A DNA stretch of 64,000 nt from PALSA-278 sp963760285 (lineage in GTDB: Bacteria; Acidobacteriota; Terriglobia; Acidiferrales; UBA7541). This document shows positions 34,931 to 42,603 of this stretch, one piece after another. Both the position numbers and the translations under genes were made by a program. The DNA lies in assembly GCA_963760285.1 (NCBI GenBank), contig CAVXCI010000001.1:806001-870000 (forward strand), given 5' to 3'. Within the stretch, counting starts at the first letter, position 1. The number at the start of each line of letters is the position of its first letter. The notes under the pieces were generated by a model. It saw nothing but the letters and a program-made list of their open reading frames with translations, ran no database searches and was not told the DNA's origin.

Positions 34931-36184
34931 CTAATTCACAACCACTGTGAAAGTTTCCTGGCGGGCGGCGACGGCAGGCGTTTCCCAGGGGCGGACATAT
35001 TCCAGATGAATCTGCGCGGTGCCCTTGCCGGTGGCTTCGAAGGTCCAGACTTCCTTGCCACCAGCGCCGGGCATTGTGGCGGCGGGAGCGATGTAGCGCG
35101 TGGAGTGCAGGCCGACGACGGCCTTGTCCGTATTGGACGCCAGCCGCCAGCTATAGCCGGTGGTGCGGTTGGAGTCCAGCGTGATGGTGAATTGCTGGCC
35201 GGACTTCACCTGAACCGGAACGACGGGATCGGAAAATTTCAGAACGGGCAGCGGCGCCGCTGACGGCGCGCCCGAATTTGCGGACGGCGGCCTGGCGGCA
35301 GGCGCGGGTGATTTTGGCGGCGCGGGCGCTGGTTTCGGCGCAGGCGGAAGCGCGGTCGCGGACATGGACGGCGACGCGGAAGGCCGCGCCGTCGCAGCCG
35401 GCGGAACAGAAGATGTACGCGAAGGCGCGGCGTGAGCACTGGGCGCACCGGATACACCGGGCGCGACGGCGTCAGGGATGACATGCGTCAATCTGGTCCC
35501 CAGAAATTTTCCGGCGGTATCGAAATTGAACTCCACGTAGGCGATGCCCACACGCGCGCAGGCGTGGCACTGGTCGTTCAGACGGTAACCCACCACGATG
35601 TGCAGCACGCCGTCCGGGCTGTGCATCACCAGAGGATTTTTCGTGCCGGCGCGGTCGCCGGGAAAAACGGCCACGTTGGGAAATTGCTGCTTGATCTGCT
35701 GGTAGGCGGGATTCTTTTCGAGAGCCGCCTGGGGAAAATAGTGGATGTCGTCCACGTCAATCATCGGCGGGTTGCCGTTCACCAGGAACCAGACCTGATT
35801 CTCGTTGGCGCGGAAAAGATAAACGGCGTAGGCGATGTCCACCGGCCCGGCGGGGCGAAAATCGCGCAGGATGCCCATATTGCCGGTGCGGCGGGTGAAA
35901 TCAATGGCCGCGGCGGGCGCGCCATATTTCTGGATCTGCGCGACAAAACAGGCGCCGAAATCGCCAGGCTTGTTGTCGCAGTTCCGGTGAACCTGCTGGA
36001 TGAATCCCATGCCCGGCTGCCACAGGGCGTCGGCAGTGATGCGCGCGGGCGCGCCGGCGCCGGCCTGGGGGGAGTCAGCAGGCGCACCCCGCGCCATGAT
36101 GGAAAATAAACCCGCGCCGGCCACTACCGCCATGCCCACAAGAGCACAGCGGGTGGCCAGTCGCGGCAATGAGTTTAATGCCAT
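34931..36184 (-). CDS. secreted protein with C-terminal chagasin-type (I42) cysteine-protease inhibitor domain
   Basis: A protein of about 417 residues with a signal segment (CALVGMAVVAGAGLFSIMARG). The N-terminal domain, about residues 45-240, is unrecognised; it has four Cys in two close groups (CDNKPGDFGAC and CHAC) that could pair as disulfides. A long Pro/Ala/Ser linker follows. The last 95 residues match the inhibitor family I42 (chagasin): VKSGQQFTITLDSN, the loop NRTTGYSW, the central GAGGKEVWTF, and LEYVRPWE, the three loops that block papain-like proteases. The gene starts 17 bases after the VWFA gene on the same strand, so both are probably co-expressed. Which protease is inhibited, if any, cannot be told. 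Confidence 0.75.
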   Translation of the reverse strand: MALNSLPRLATRCALVGMAVVAGAGLFSIMARGAPADSPQAGAGAPARITADALWQPGMGFIQQVHRNCDNKPGDFGACFVAQIQKYGAPAAAIDFTRRTGNMGILRDFRPAGPVDIAYAVYLFRANENQVWFLVNGNPPMIDVDDIHYFPQAALEKNPAYQQIKQQFPNVAVFPGDRAGTKNPLVMHSPDGVLHIVVGYRLNDQCHACARVGIAYVEFNFDTAGKFLGTRLTHVIPDAVAPGVSGAPSAHAAPSRTSSVPPAATARPSASPSMSATALPPAPKPAPAPPKSPAPAARPPSANSGAPSAAPLPVLKFSDPVVPVQVKSGQQFTITLDSNRTTGYSWRLASNTDKAVVGLHSTRYIAPAATMPGAGGKEVWTFEATGKGTAQIHLEYVRPWETPAVAARQETFTVVVN

Positions 36185-36200
36185 CCCGTGAATTCGCTTT

Positions 36201-37136
36201 CTACTGATTGCTTCCGGGAACGAATACCTGCTCCGGCGCGGAGATATCCACGCCGGGCAGTTCGGTGGTGAACCTAATCCTTTGCAACTGCGCTTTCTTT
36301 TTCGGATGCGCCAGGTAGGAAATCCAGTACTGGCTGTGGAGAACCTTGTCGAACTGCGACATGAAAGGAGCAAAATCAATGGGCGTGTACGAGCCCTGGA
36401 AATACGCCTCGCCGCCGGTTTCGTCGGTAATCTGCGAAAGATTGCTCTGGCCCATGCTGATGTGCCACATGTTCATGCTCCAGTGGCCGGCGGCGTTGGC
36501 GAAAATCGAATGCAGCATAATTCCCGCTTTCTGGGCGGCTTCGTAGGTGGACTGGACGTCCGGGCTGAAAGGATCGCCGCGGAAGCGGTCAATGCCGTCG
36601 CCAATCAGGAACATTTCGCGGCGCTCCTGCGTGGGCAGCCAGCGCTTCATCAAATCCATGGCGGAAAGATAGATGCTGGAATAGGCCATCGCCCGGCCCA
36701 GAGGGATGCGCAGCGCCTTCGCGGCTGCGTCGTGATCCGCGGTGAAATCCTGTACCACCTGAACGGCGCCATTCCGCGCGTAGAAAAGTCCCACTTGCGT
36801 TTCCGGACCCAAGCCGCGGATGAATTTCGCGATGTCGGTGAGTTGGTTGTTGAGACTGCTGCTGCAGGCGTCGTCAATCACAATCGCCAGCTGCAATCCG
36901 CCCAGCTTGCCGGTGGCCGGCTGCACGTCCGTCACCACGAGGCGGGTTTTGTCCTGCAACACCAGGACGTCCTGGCGGGTGATTTCCGGCGGGCCGCCCT
37001 TGGAGGTGATGGTCACCAGCGTGCGCATGGGGACGGTTGGCTGATTGTTGTCGTCCGCCGCGCGGGCCGAAGGAATCGCACCCAAAAGACTCATACCAAG
37101 AAGAGCAACGATTGCAAAACGAAAGGGTATTTTCAT
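36201..37136 (-). CDS. secreted VWFA-domain protein
   Basis: A protein of 311 residues with a signal peptide (FRFAIVALLGMSLLGAIPSARA). Residues about 75-280 form a von Willebrand factor A-type domain of the acidobacterial VWFA-related kind: strand LGGLQLAIVIDDACSSSLNNQ holds the MIDAS region, followed by VGLFYARNGAVQVVQDFTAD, RREMFLIGDGIDRFRGDPFS and LHSIFANAAG. The MIDAS motif is DACSS instead of DxSxS, so a Cys replaces the first Ser and metal binding may be altered. Such proteins often act in adhesion or as chaperone-like partners outside the cell; the role here is unknown. It is the first gene of a pair with the chagasin-domain protein. Confidence 0.82.
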   Translation of the reverse strand: MKIPFRFAIVALLGMSLLGAIPSARAADDNNQPTVPMRTLVTITSKGGPPEITRQDVLVLQDKTRLVVTDVQPATGKLGGLQLAIVIDDACSSSLNNQLTDIAKFIRGLGPETQVGLFYARNGAVQVVQDFTADHDAAAKALRIPLGRAMAYSSIYLSAMDLMKRWLPTQERREMFLIGDGIDRFRGDPFSPDVQSTYEAAQKAGIMLHSIFANAAGHWSMNMWHISMGQSNLSQITDETGGEAYFQGSYTPIDFAPFMSQFDKVLHSQYWISYLAHPKKKAQLQRIRFTTELPGVDISAPEQVFVPGSNQ

Positions 37137-37343
37137 GTTCCTAAGCGCCTCCGGTGCGCAGTGCGGCAAAAAGAGTAAGAAAATGCAGCCCGCGAAGTCA
37201 AATTCCACGACGGCTGGGTTGCCAAAGCGGGCAGCAGCCGCTAATTTTTGTCACAGTATTAGACACTGGTTGGAGGCGGTTAGTTGCGAACCCGGCTCCA
37301 ATTCGCCATGGTGGCATTCGCTCAACGCGCTGGAGGTTCTTAC

Positions 37344-38273
37344 TCACCCCGCGAAGATATTTTTCAGCACGAAGAGCACGTTGGCGGGCCGTTCCGCGAG
37401 ACGCCGCATGAACCACGGATACCAAAAATCTCCGTAGGCAATCAGAACCGTGGAGCGCCAGCCGTCACGCGCCAGCCGGCGCTGCTCCTCGCGCTGGATT
37501 CCGTAGAGCATCTGGAATTCGACGGCATCTTTGCCGAGGCCGTTGTTGTTCACCACATCTTCAATCCTGCGAATCAATGCGCGGTCATGAGTGGCGATGG
37601 CGGCGCGCACTCCGGCTGCGTGCGCGTCCGGGCCTAGCAGACGCTTCGCCAGCGCGAAGTAATTTTCGTCCACATCACGTTTGCGAGGATACGCGAGATT
37701 GGCCGGCTCCATGTATGCGCCTTTCACCAGGCGAATCGCCGCGCCAAGATTCAGTAACGGTTCAAGGTCCGCCGCGGTGCGATAGTGATAAGCTTGCAGG
37801 CAAACGCCGACGTTGCGGCGCGATGCGCGCGCCCGGCGGAACAACTGGAGCGTGGCATCCACATAGGCGCTGGATTCCATATCCAGCCAAACCGTGGACG
37901 AATCTCCCGCGGCTTCGAGCAGGCGCATCAGGTTGGCGTGGCAGAGATCGGCGCTCACGTCCAGGCCAAGATGCGTGGGCTTGACGGAGATTTCCGCGGC
38001 GAGTTTTTCGATTCGGATGCGCGCGAGGACGTCGAGATAGTGCGCGGTAACGGCGCGCGCTTCTTCCGGGTCGGTGACGTTTTCGCCCAGGTGCGTGAAG
38101 ACCGCATGGATTCCCTCGTTTTGCTGGCGTTTCGCGGCGGAGATCGCGGCGTCCAGAGTTTCCCCGGGCATGAATCGCTCCACCGTGCGCCGCACAAAGC
38201 GGAGTTGTGGAGCCTTTTTCCGCAACCACGCGTTCTGCGAGGCCGCCAGCAATGCGCTGCGCATCAGTCCCAT
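37344..38273 (-). CDS. proline dehydrogenase
   Basis: FAD-dependent proline dehydrogenase, about 309 residues from the ATG at 38273, the first step of proline degradation to glutamate. The TIM-barrel motifs of the PRODH family are visible: KPTHLGLDVSADLC, VWLDMESSAYVDATL, VGVCLQAYHYRTAADL, IRLVKGAYMEPANLAYPRK, IATHDRALIRRIED, VEFQMLYGIQRE and the terminal YGDFWYPWFMRRLAERPAN. It is the monofunctional form; no P5C dehydrogenase domain or gene is nearby. AAGGGG lies about 10 bases upstream of the chosen ATG. The frame is intact. Confidence 0.92.
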   Translation of the reverse strand: MGLMRSALLAASQNAWLRKKAPQLRFVRRTVERFMPGETLDAAISAAKRQQNEGIHAVFTHLGENVTDPEEARAVTAHYLDVLARIRIEKLAAEISVKPTHLGLDVSADLCHANLMRLLEAAGDSSTVWLDMESSAYVDATLQLFRRARASRRNVGVCLQAYHYRTAADLEPLLNLGAAIRLVKGAYMEPANLAYPRKRDVDENYFALAKRLLGPDAHAAGVRAAIATHDRALIRRIEDVVNNNGLGKDAVEFQMLYGIQREEQRRLARDGWRSTVLIAYGDFWYPWFMRRLAERPANVLFVLKNIFAG

Positions 38274-38384
38274 GCGACGAAATCCCCTTGAGAGGCAGCC
38301 ATCATACCGCAGCCGCTGTTTGCAGGGCTGCGATGATGAGGTTCGCTGAATTTCCAATTGGCATGATAAAATATGGGGACTTTT

Positions 38385-38461
38385 GGGCCTGTAGCTCAGG
38401 TGGTTAGAGCGCGCCCCTGATAAGGGCGAGGTCGGTTGTTCGAGTCAACCCAGGCCCACCA
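38385..38461 (+). tRNA. tRNA-Ile (anticodon GAU)
   Basis: 77 bases including an encoded CCA. The acceptor stem is GGGCCTG paired with CAGGCCC, the D arm is GCTC..GAGC, the anticodon stem is CCCCT-GATAA-GGGCG, and the T arm contains GTTCGAGTC. The anticodon GAT at position 34-36 makes it isoleucine. In linked rRNA operons this tRNA normally lies between 16S and 23S; here it stands alone about 10 kb from the 16S gene. Confidence 0.96.
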
Positions 38462-38819
38462 TTGTCCAGCACGGCCATCCGGCCGCCCGAATTCAAAGAG
38501 TCGTGACGCCCAACGCCGTAGTTGTCAAACGCCAGTAACGCCGCGGGCGGCAGCATCGCTCCACCACACTAATGAAGTCGATGACGGCCGGCATCACATC
38601 CCCGAAGATAACCACCAGCACAGCGAGGTTCCGGTCCACTTCCTTGAACAACCGGCAAGAGGCCAGCACGAAAGCCCCGCGCTGCATGGGCTCGCCCGCT
38701 CCCCTTCCAGCATGTTTCGCAGACAAGTCCTGAACCCCATTGACCACGCGGCCTTGGGGAGCTAGAATTTGTGGAGTTTAGCCCTGCGGCAGTACCCGGT
38801 AACAAAAGGATTGAGCTAA
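38462..38819. other. intergenic after tRNA, no clear gene
   Basis: About 360 bases. A minus-strand frame at 38493-38747 encodes a short hydrophobic stretch (LAVLVVIFGDVMPAVIDF) but has no ribosome site and no recognised family; it may be a remnant. No integrase gene or tRNA-end repeat was found, so an attachment site is not supported. Confidence 0.4.
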
Positions 38820-40016
38820 ATGAATCGTCTATTCAAATCCTGCATCGCGTTGTGCTTCTTAATTGTGAGCGTGGTGACCCTTCGGGTCGCGACCGGCGGC
38901 GCCGAACCGTCCAGCATACGCAACTTTGTTCTCACGAATGATGCTAATACGACCAGCAACACAGTCACTGCTCTGGGTGTAAAGAAAGGTGGGGCATTGA
39001 CCGTGGTAGGCAAGCTTAAGACCGAAGGACAAGGTGCGGGCGGGAGCTATGCTTCCAACCATGACGTACTAATGACTTTCTCCGGCCAGTGCATTTTTGC
39101 ATCCGACGGCGCAAGTGGCGATATCGCAGCGTTTAGGCAGATGTCGAAGAACCCGCCCAAATACAAGCTAATAGGCAACTTTTCGGGACCTAACGCCGAC
39201 GATTTGGGAATCGGACTGGCAATGGATTTTAATCAGCATTGGCTGTATGCAGCGTACAGCGTGGCCCCCGGCGCGCAGCTTAGGGTTTGGTCCATAAATT
39301 CCGATTGCTCGCTCGGGAGCGGCGGGCAGTCAAATTATACGTACTCACTCGAGGCTCCCATTGAGGACATGACGGCGCTCGCAAATTCGAGCGCTCTTCT
39401 GGTCACGTATCCCGACTACCTGGAAGTTGGATCTTTCAAGATAAATGCGGACGGCAGCTTAACCGCAAACGGTACGCAGAACGGCAGTCACACCCCTTCG
39501 GGGATCATTGCAAACAGCGCTGCCACATATGCAATCACGACGACTTCCAATTCCGATGATGATGCGGTTGAAGTCTGGCCGCTAAATCCAGACGGATCTC
39601 TGCAAGCGGGAACATATTACAACTTCGCTTCGCAGTCCGGATCCGTCGCGAGCGGCGCCCTCACGTGGGATAACGGCGCCAACCCGCAGTACATCTATGT
39701 GTCCAACGAGCCCTACTTTTATAACGGAAACCCAAATACAATCATGATCCTGAAGTGGGCCGAACCGGTACCCACATTCAGCTCCGTATTTACGCCCAAG
39801 GGAAACTCTCACTATACCGGCGTCTTCTCGAAAAGCGACCCGATTCCACCGTCAAACACCACTCTCGTCTATTTGGCCGAATCTCCCAACCTGATAGGAG
39901 TTTTCCGGCAAGGGCCCGGGACCCTTACGGAATTGCCGACTTCGCCCGGCGTTGATCCGAACAGCTCTGACCTCACCTCAATTTTCGCCTTCCCGTACCC
40001 CATTAACTATCAGTAG
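38820..40016 (+). CDS. secreted beta-propeller-like protein, paralog of the protein at 12908
   Basis: A protein of 398 residues with a signal peptide (CIALCFLIVSVVTLRVATGGA). The mature part opens with IRNFVLTNDANTTSNTV and continues through propeller-like segments, for example VLMTFSGQCIFASDGASGDI, GLAMDFNQHWLYAAYS, LEVGSFKINADGSL and AVEVWPLNPDGSL, and ends LTSIFAFPYPINYQ. Length, Cys position (QCIFASD against TCVFMTD), and the terminal LTSxIAxP segment match the protein at 12908-14101, so the two are paralogs. No catalytic residues are evident. AAAAGGATTG precedes the ATG. It follows a tRNA gene and a gene-poor stretch. Confidence 0.7.
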   Translation: MNRLFKSCIALCFLIVSVVTLRVATGGAEPSSIRNFVLTNDANTTSNTVTALGVKKGGALTVVGKLKTEGQGAGGSYASNHDVLMTFSGQCIFASDGASGDIAAFRQMSKNPPKYKLIGNFSGPNADDLGIGLAMDFNQHWLYAAYSVAPGAQLRVWSINSDCSLGSGGQSNYTYSLEAPIEDMTALANSSALLVTYPDYLEVGSFKINADGSLTANGTQNGSHTPSGIIANSAATYAITTTSNSDDDAVEVWPLNPDGSLQAGTYYNFASQSGSVASGALTWDNGANPQYIYVSNEPYFYNGNPNTIMILKWAEPVPTFSSVFTPKGNSHYTGVFSKSDPIPPSNTTLVYLAESPNLIGVFRQGPGTLTELPTSPGVDPNSSDLTSIFAFPYPINYQ

Positions 40017-40116
40017 CCTTTGAAGGCGGTTCCGACACACCAATAATGCTGTAAGTTGGACTGAGACGGGCCCAAAGTATTGTGATCGTCAACTAGGGCC
40101 GACCAGTCCTTGTTTT

Positions 40117-41058
40117 TCAATTTTGCTTCTTACGTTTATGGCGCCGGTTTTTGCCCGGCGGGGTGACTTTTGCCGCTTCGGCTGCGGCGCGCAGCAGATT
40201 CAAAAATGCCAGGGTATCGCGCGTCAGAGGGCGATGGTGGAGGTGAATCACGTCGAGATTGCGGCTCACCGCATCCACATCCGTGATTTCGATGGCCACC
40301 AGAGTTCCTTTCTTGAGTTCACCGTGGACCGCAATTTGCGGAAGAAAACTCAGCCCCAGCCGGCGTTCCACCATTCGTTTGGCGGCTTCGATGGTTTCCA
40401 CTTCAAGAACAACATTGGGCAGCGAACCGGCGCGCCGGAACAATCCCTGGGTGAGCGTCCAGTCACTGGATCCCCGGTCGTAGAAAATCAGCGGCTGGGA
40501 TTCGACCTCCTCCAGCTTCACGCGCCGCTTGCGAACGGCCGGGTGCGCGGCATGGCCCACCAGAACCAGGGGGTCGTCGCGCAGCGTCAAGGTCTCCACG
40601 TCGGGATGGGAGACGGAGCGAGCCACGCCAAAATCCATCTCGCCATCCACAACCATCTTCAGAACCTGCGCGGAATTGCCGGCGCGAAGATTGATCATCA
40701 CATCCGGATTAGCCGACTGGTAGTCCTGCATCACCTCCGGCAAAAGATAGGTGCAGACGGAAAGCGACGCGGCAATACGCAGAGCGCCGCCGGCGGAGGG
40801 CTGGAGTTCCTGCACGGCCTGGCGGGCCAGAGCCACGGTGCGCAATAGCTGTTCCACATGCGGCCGCAGCGCCTTTCCCGCCGGGGTCAGTGACAGGCCA
40901 CCGCGCCCACGGGCGAAGAGCGACGCTCCCACGGAGGCCTCCAAAGCACGTATGCGGGCGCTAATGGCCGGCTGGCTGACGTTGAGAGCCTCGGCGGCCC
41001 GATGGAAGCCTCCGTAAGTCAGCACTGCAAGGAAGGTCTTCACCTCATCAATTTCCAC
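40117..41058 (-). CDS. LysR-family transcriptional regulator
   Basis: A protein of about 313 residues. The N-terminal winged helix-turn-helix is EIDEVKTFLAVLTYGGFHRA, AAEALNVSQPAISARIRALE, SLFARGRGGLSLTPAGKAL, the classic LysR pattern. The effector domain starts near residue 90 (GALRIAASLSVCTYLLPEVM, MDFGVARS, LVLVGHAAHP, RLGLSFLPQIAV). The GTG at 41058 is preferred because GGAGG lies 7 bases before it and the HTH begins at once. The C terminus is a basic tail (KNRRHKRKKQN) that could help DNA binding. The promoter region faces the PilZ gene, so this regulator may control it or itself; the effector is unknown. Confidence 0.9.
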   Translation of the reverse strand: MEIDEVKTFLAVLTYGGFHRAAEALNVSQPAISARIRALEASVGASLFARGRGGLSLTPAGKALRPHVEQLLRTVALARQAVQELQPSAGGALRIAASLSVCTYLLPEVMQDYQSANPDVMINLRAGNSAQVLKMVVDGEMDFGVARSVSHPDVETLTLRDDPLVLVGHAAHPAVRKRRVKLEEVESQPLIFYDRGSSDWTLTQGLFRRAGSLPNVVLEVETIEAAKRMVERRLGLSFLPQIAVHGELKKGTLVAIEITDVDAVSRNLDVIHLHHRPLTRDTLAFLNLLRAAAEAAKVTPPGKNRRHKRKKQN

Positions 41059-41270
41059 AGACCGCCTCCGATGGAGATGGGCCGGTTTGTCCCAGTCCGG
41101 CCCACCGGCCCATGATAACAATTATCTATCGAATAGATAAGCACAATCAGTTTGACTGACTGCATGGCCGGGTACACACTGGCAGTCAGGGCATGAGAGG
41201 GGGCTCCCGCCCGGATGGCGCGGCGCACGAAGTTGTTCGCCGGCGCCACAGACAAAGGAGCGGACCTAAT

Positions 41271-41603
41271 ATGGAAGGCACATGCAAGTATCCATTCCCG
41301 CGCACGTCGCTGGATAAGCCCGTGGAGCTTCAGATTGGCAGGGACACCATTCTCATCGAAAGCCCAGAAACGAATGTAAGCGCCGGAGGGCTGTTCGTTT
41401 GCCGGACGGACCTGCCGGTGGGAAGGCCCATCCACGTGCGCATCGGCTCGCAGAACATTTTCGAAGCGGACGGCCAGGTTCGCGGGGTTGAATCGCGCAA
41501 TGCCGGCATGGAGATTGAATTTGCTTCTCTTTCGTCGCGCAGCCGCGAAGCCCTTATGGAATTGATTGAGGACCTGACGCGAAGAGGTTTGCCAGCGGCC
41601 TGA
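41271..41603 (+). CDS. PilZ-domain protein
   Basis: A single PilZ domain of 110 residues. The conserved (D/N)xSxxG motif appears as NVSAGG within SPETNVSAGGLFV, and the remaining strands fit (VGRPIHVRIGSQNIFEADGQV, AGMEIEFASL). The upstream RxxxR c-di-GMP motif is degenerate: RTSLDK has only the first Arg. It may therefore bind c-di-GMP weakly or not at all and act through a protein partner. AAGGAG lies 11 bases before the ATG. It is divergent from the LysR gene. Confidence 0.8.
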   Translation: MEGTCKYPFPRTSLDKPVELQIGRDTILIESPETNVSAGGLFVCRTDLPVGRPIHVRIGSQNIFEADGQVRGVESRNAGMEIEFASLSSRSREALMELIEDLTRRGLPAA

Positions 41604-42004
41604 AGCGGAACCACGTCCCCGCATTTTTCCGGCGGCTTCACCTGCCTTCCGTATTCGCGGGACAGGATTTTTCGCAAACGCAGCACGGAGATTTTCCGTC
41701 TTGGTCCAAATCACCGGGGAATTTCCGTTACTGCGTTTGATGTCCTCCCATGACGCGCGCCGGACGCCCCACCTCTCATACGCCTTACCAACCGCGCAAT
41801 AACCCGAGGCCAATCGTATTGATGCGCCGAAGTTGGCGCGCAAATCCTGAATCCGTCCGAGTATGGATGGGGAGTAACGGCTTGGCGACGCCAGGCGGCT
41901 CTTGGCTTTCTTCATATTGACTCCATTGGAAACGCGGGATAGTCTTGCCCCCGAGTTAAACCGAGGCCCACCTAAAATGGGGATTTTCTCAGAGGAGGAA
42001 AAGG
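41604..42004. other. intergenic, one weak candidate gene
   Basis: About 400 bases. A minus-strand frame beginning with ATG at 41915 (MKKAKSRLASPSRYSPSI) has GGAG 5 bases upstream and encodes a basic protein, but it runs antisense through the PilZ gene and has no recognised family. Otherwise nothing is seen. AGGAGG at the right end belongs to the next gene. Confidence 0.4.
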
Positions 42005-42007
42005 GTG

Positions 42008-42436
42008 ATGGGGAAGATTAACTGGGGGCGTGTACTTCTGGGCGGTGTGGTTGCGGGTATCGTGATTAATATATCCGAATACGTCCTGAATATGTTCGTT
42101 TTGAAACAAGGATGGATGGACGCCATGCGGGCATTGAATCACCAAATGCCGCAAGGCGCGGTATTGGGATTTATTTATTGGGGATTTATGGTGGGGATCA
42201 CGGCGGTCGCCTCATACGCCATCGCACGGCCCCGCTTTGGACCCGGCCCCAAAACGGCCGTGGTCGCTGCAATGGGGTATTGGGTGATCGGATACCTGCT
42301 GCCGACAGTCAGCCTGGCACTGATGGGCTTATTTCCCATGCGCTTGCTGAATATCGGGGTCGTTTGGGGATTGGTGGAAATCATCATCGCAACGGTGCTG
42401 GGCGCGGCGCTTTATAAGGAATCTTCCGCGCGGTAG
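42008..42436 (+). CDS. conserved four-helix membrane protein, function unknown
   Basis: A protein of 142 residues with four predicted membrane helices: RVLLGGVVAGIVINISEYVL, VLGFIYWGFMVGITAVASYA, AVVAAMGYWVIGYLLPTVSL and LLNIGVVWGLVEIIIATVLG. Charged loops are short, and the sequence has no catalytic motif. Small membrane proteins with this opening (GKINWGRVLLGGVVAGIVIN) recur in Acidobacteriota, but I know no assigned role. The ATG at 42008 is favoured by AGGAGG about 10 bases upstream over the GTG at 42005. It is followed by a probable glycosyltransferase gene after about 170 bases. Confidence 0.78.
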   Translation: MGKINWGRVLLGGVVAGIVINISEYVLNMFVLKQGWMDAMRALNHQMPQGAVLGFIYWGFMVGITAVASYAIARPRFGPGPKTAVVAAMGYWVIGYLLPTVSLALMGLFPMRLLNIGVVWGLVEIIIATVLGAALYKESSAR

Positions 42437-42603
42437 GGCCGGCCGCAAATGCTTCCGCGGGCTCTATCGGTATATTCATAGGCCCGATCCGATAACCAGC
42501 ATTTCCTCTCGGGGCAGGCCGCGAAGCCTGCCCCCGTCATTGAATCTGCTTTTCGATTCCTTAACAGGGCTTTAGTTCTACCCCATCCAAACCGGGAGGC
42601 GGC

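Noticed and set aside
38462..38819. Integration site or integrase behind tRNA-Ile
   Set aside because: No repeat of the tRNA 3' end and no integrase were seen in the following kilobases.
41604..41915. Minus-strand frame starting at 41915 with GGAG upstream
   Set aside because: It reads through the PilZ gene on the other strand and has no recognisable domain; support is too weak for a gene call.
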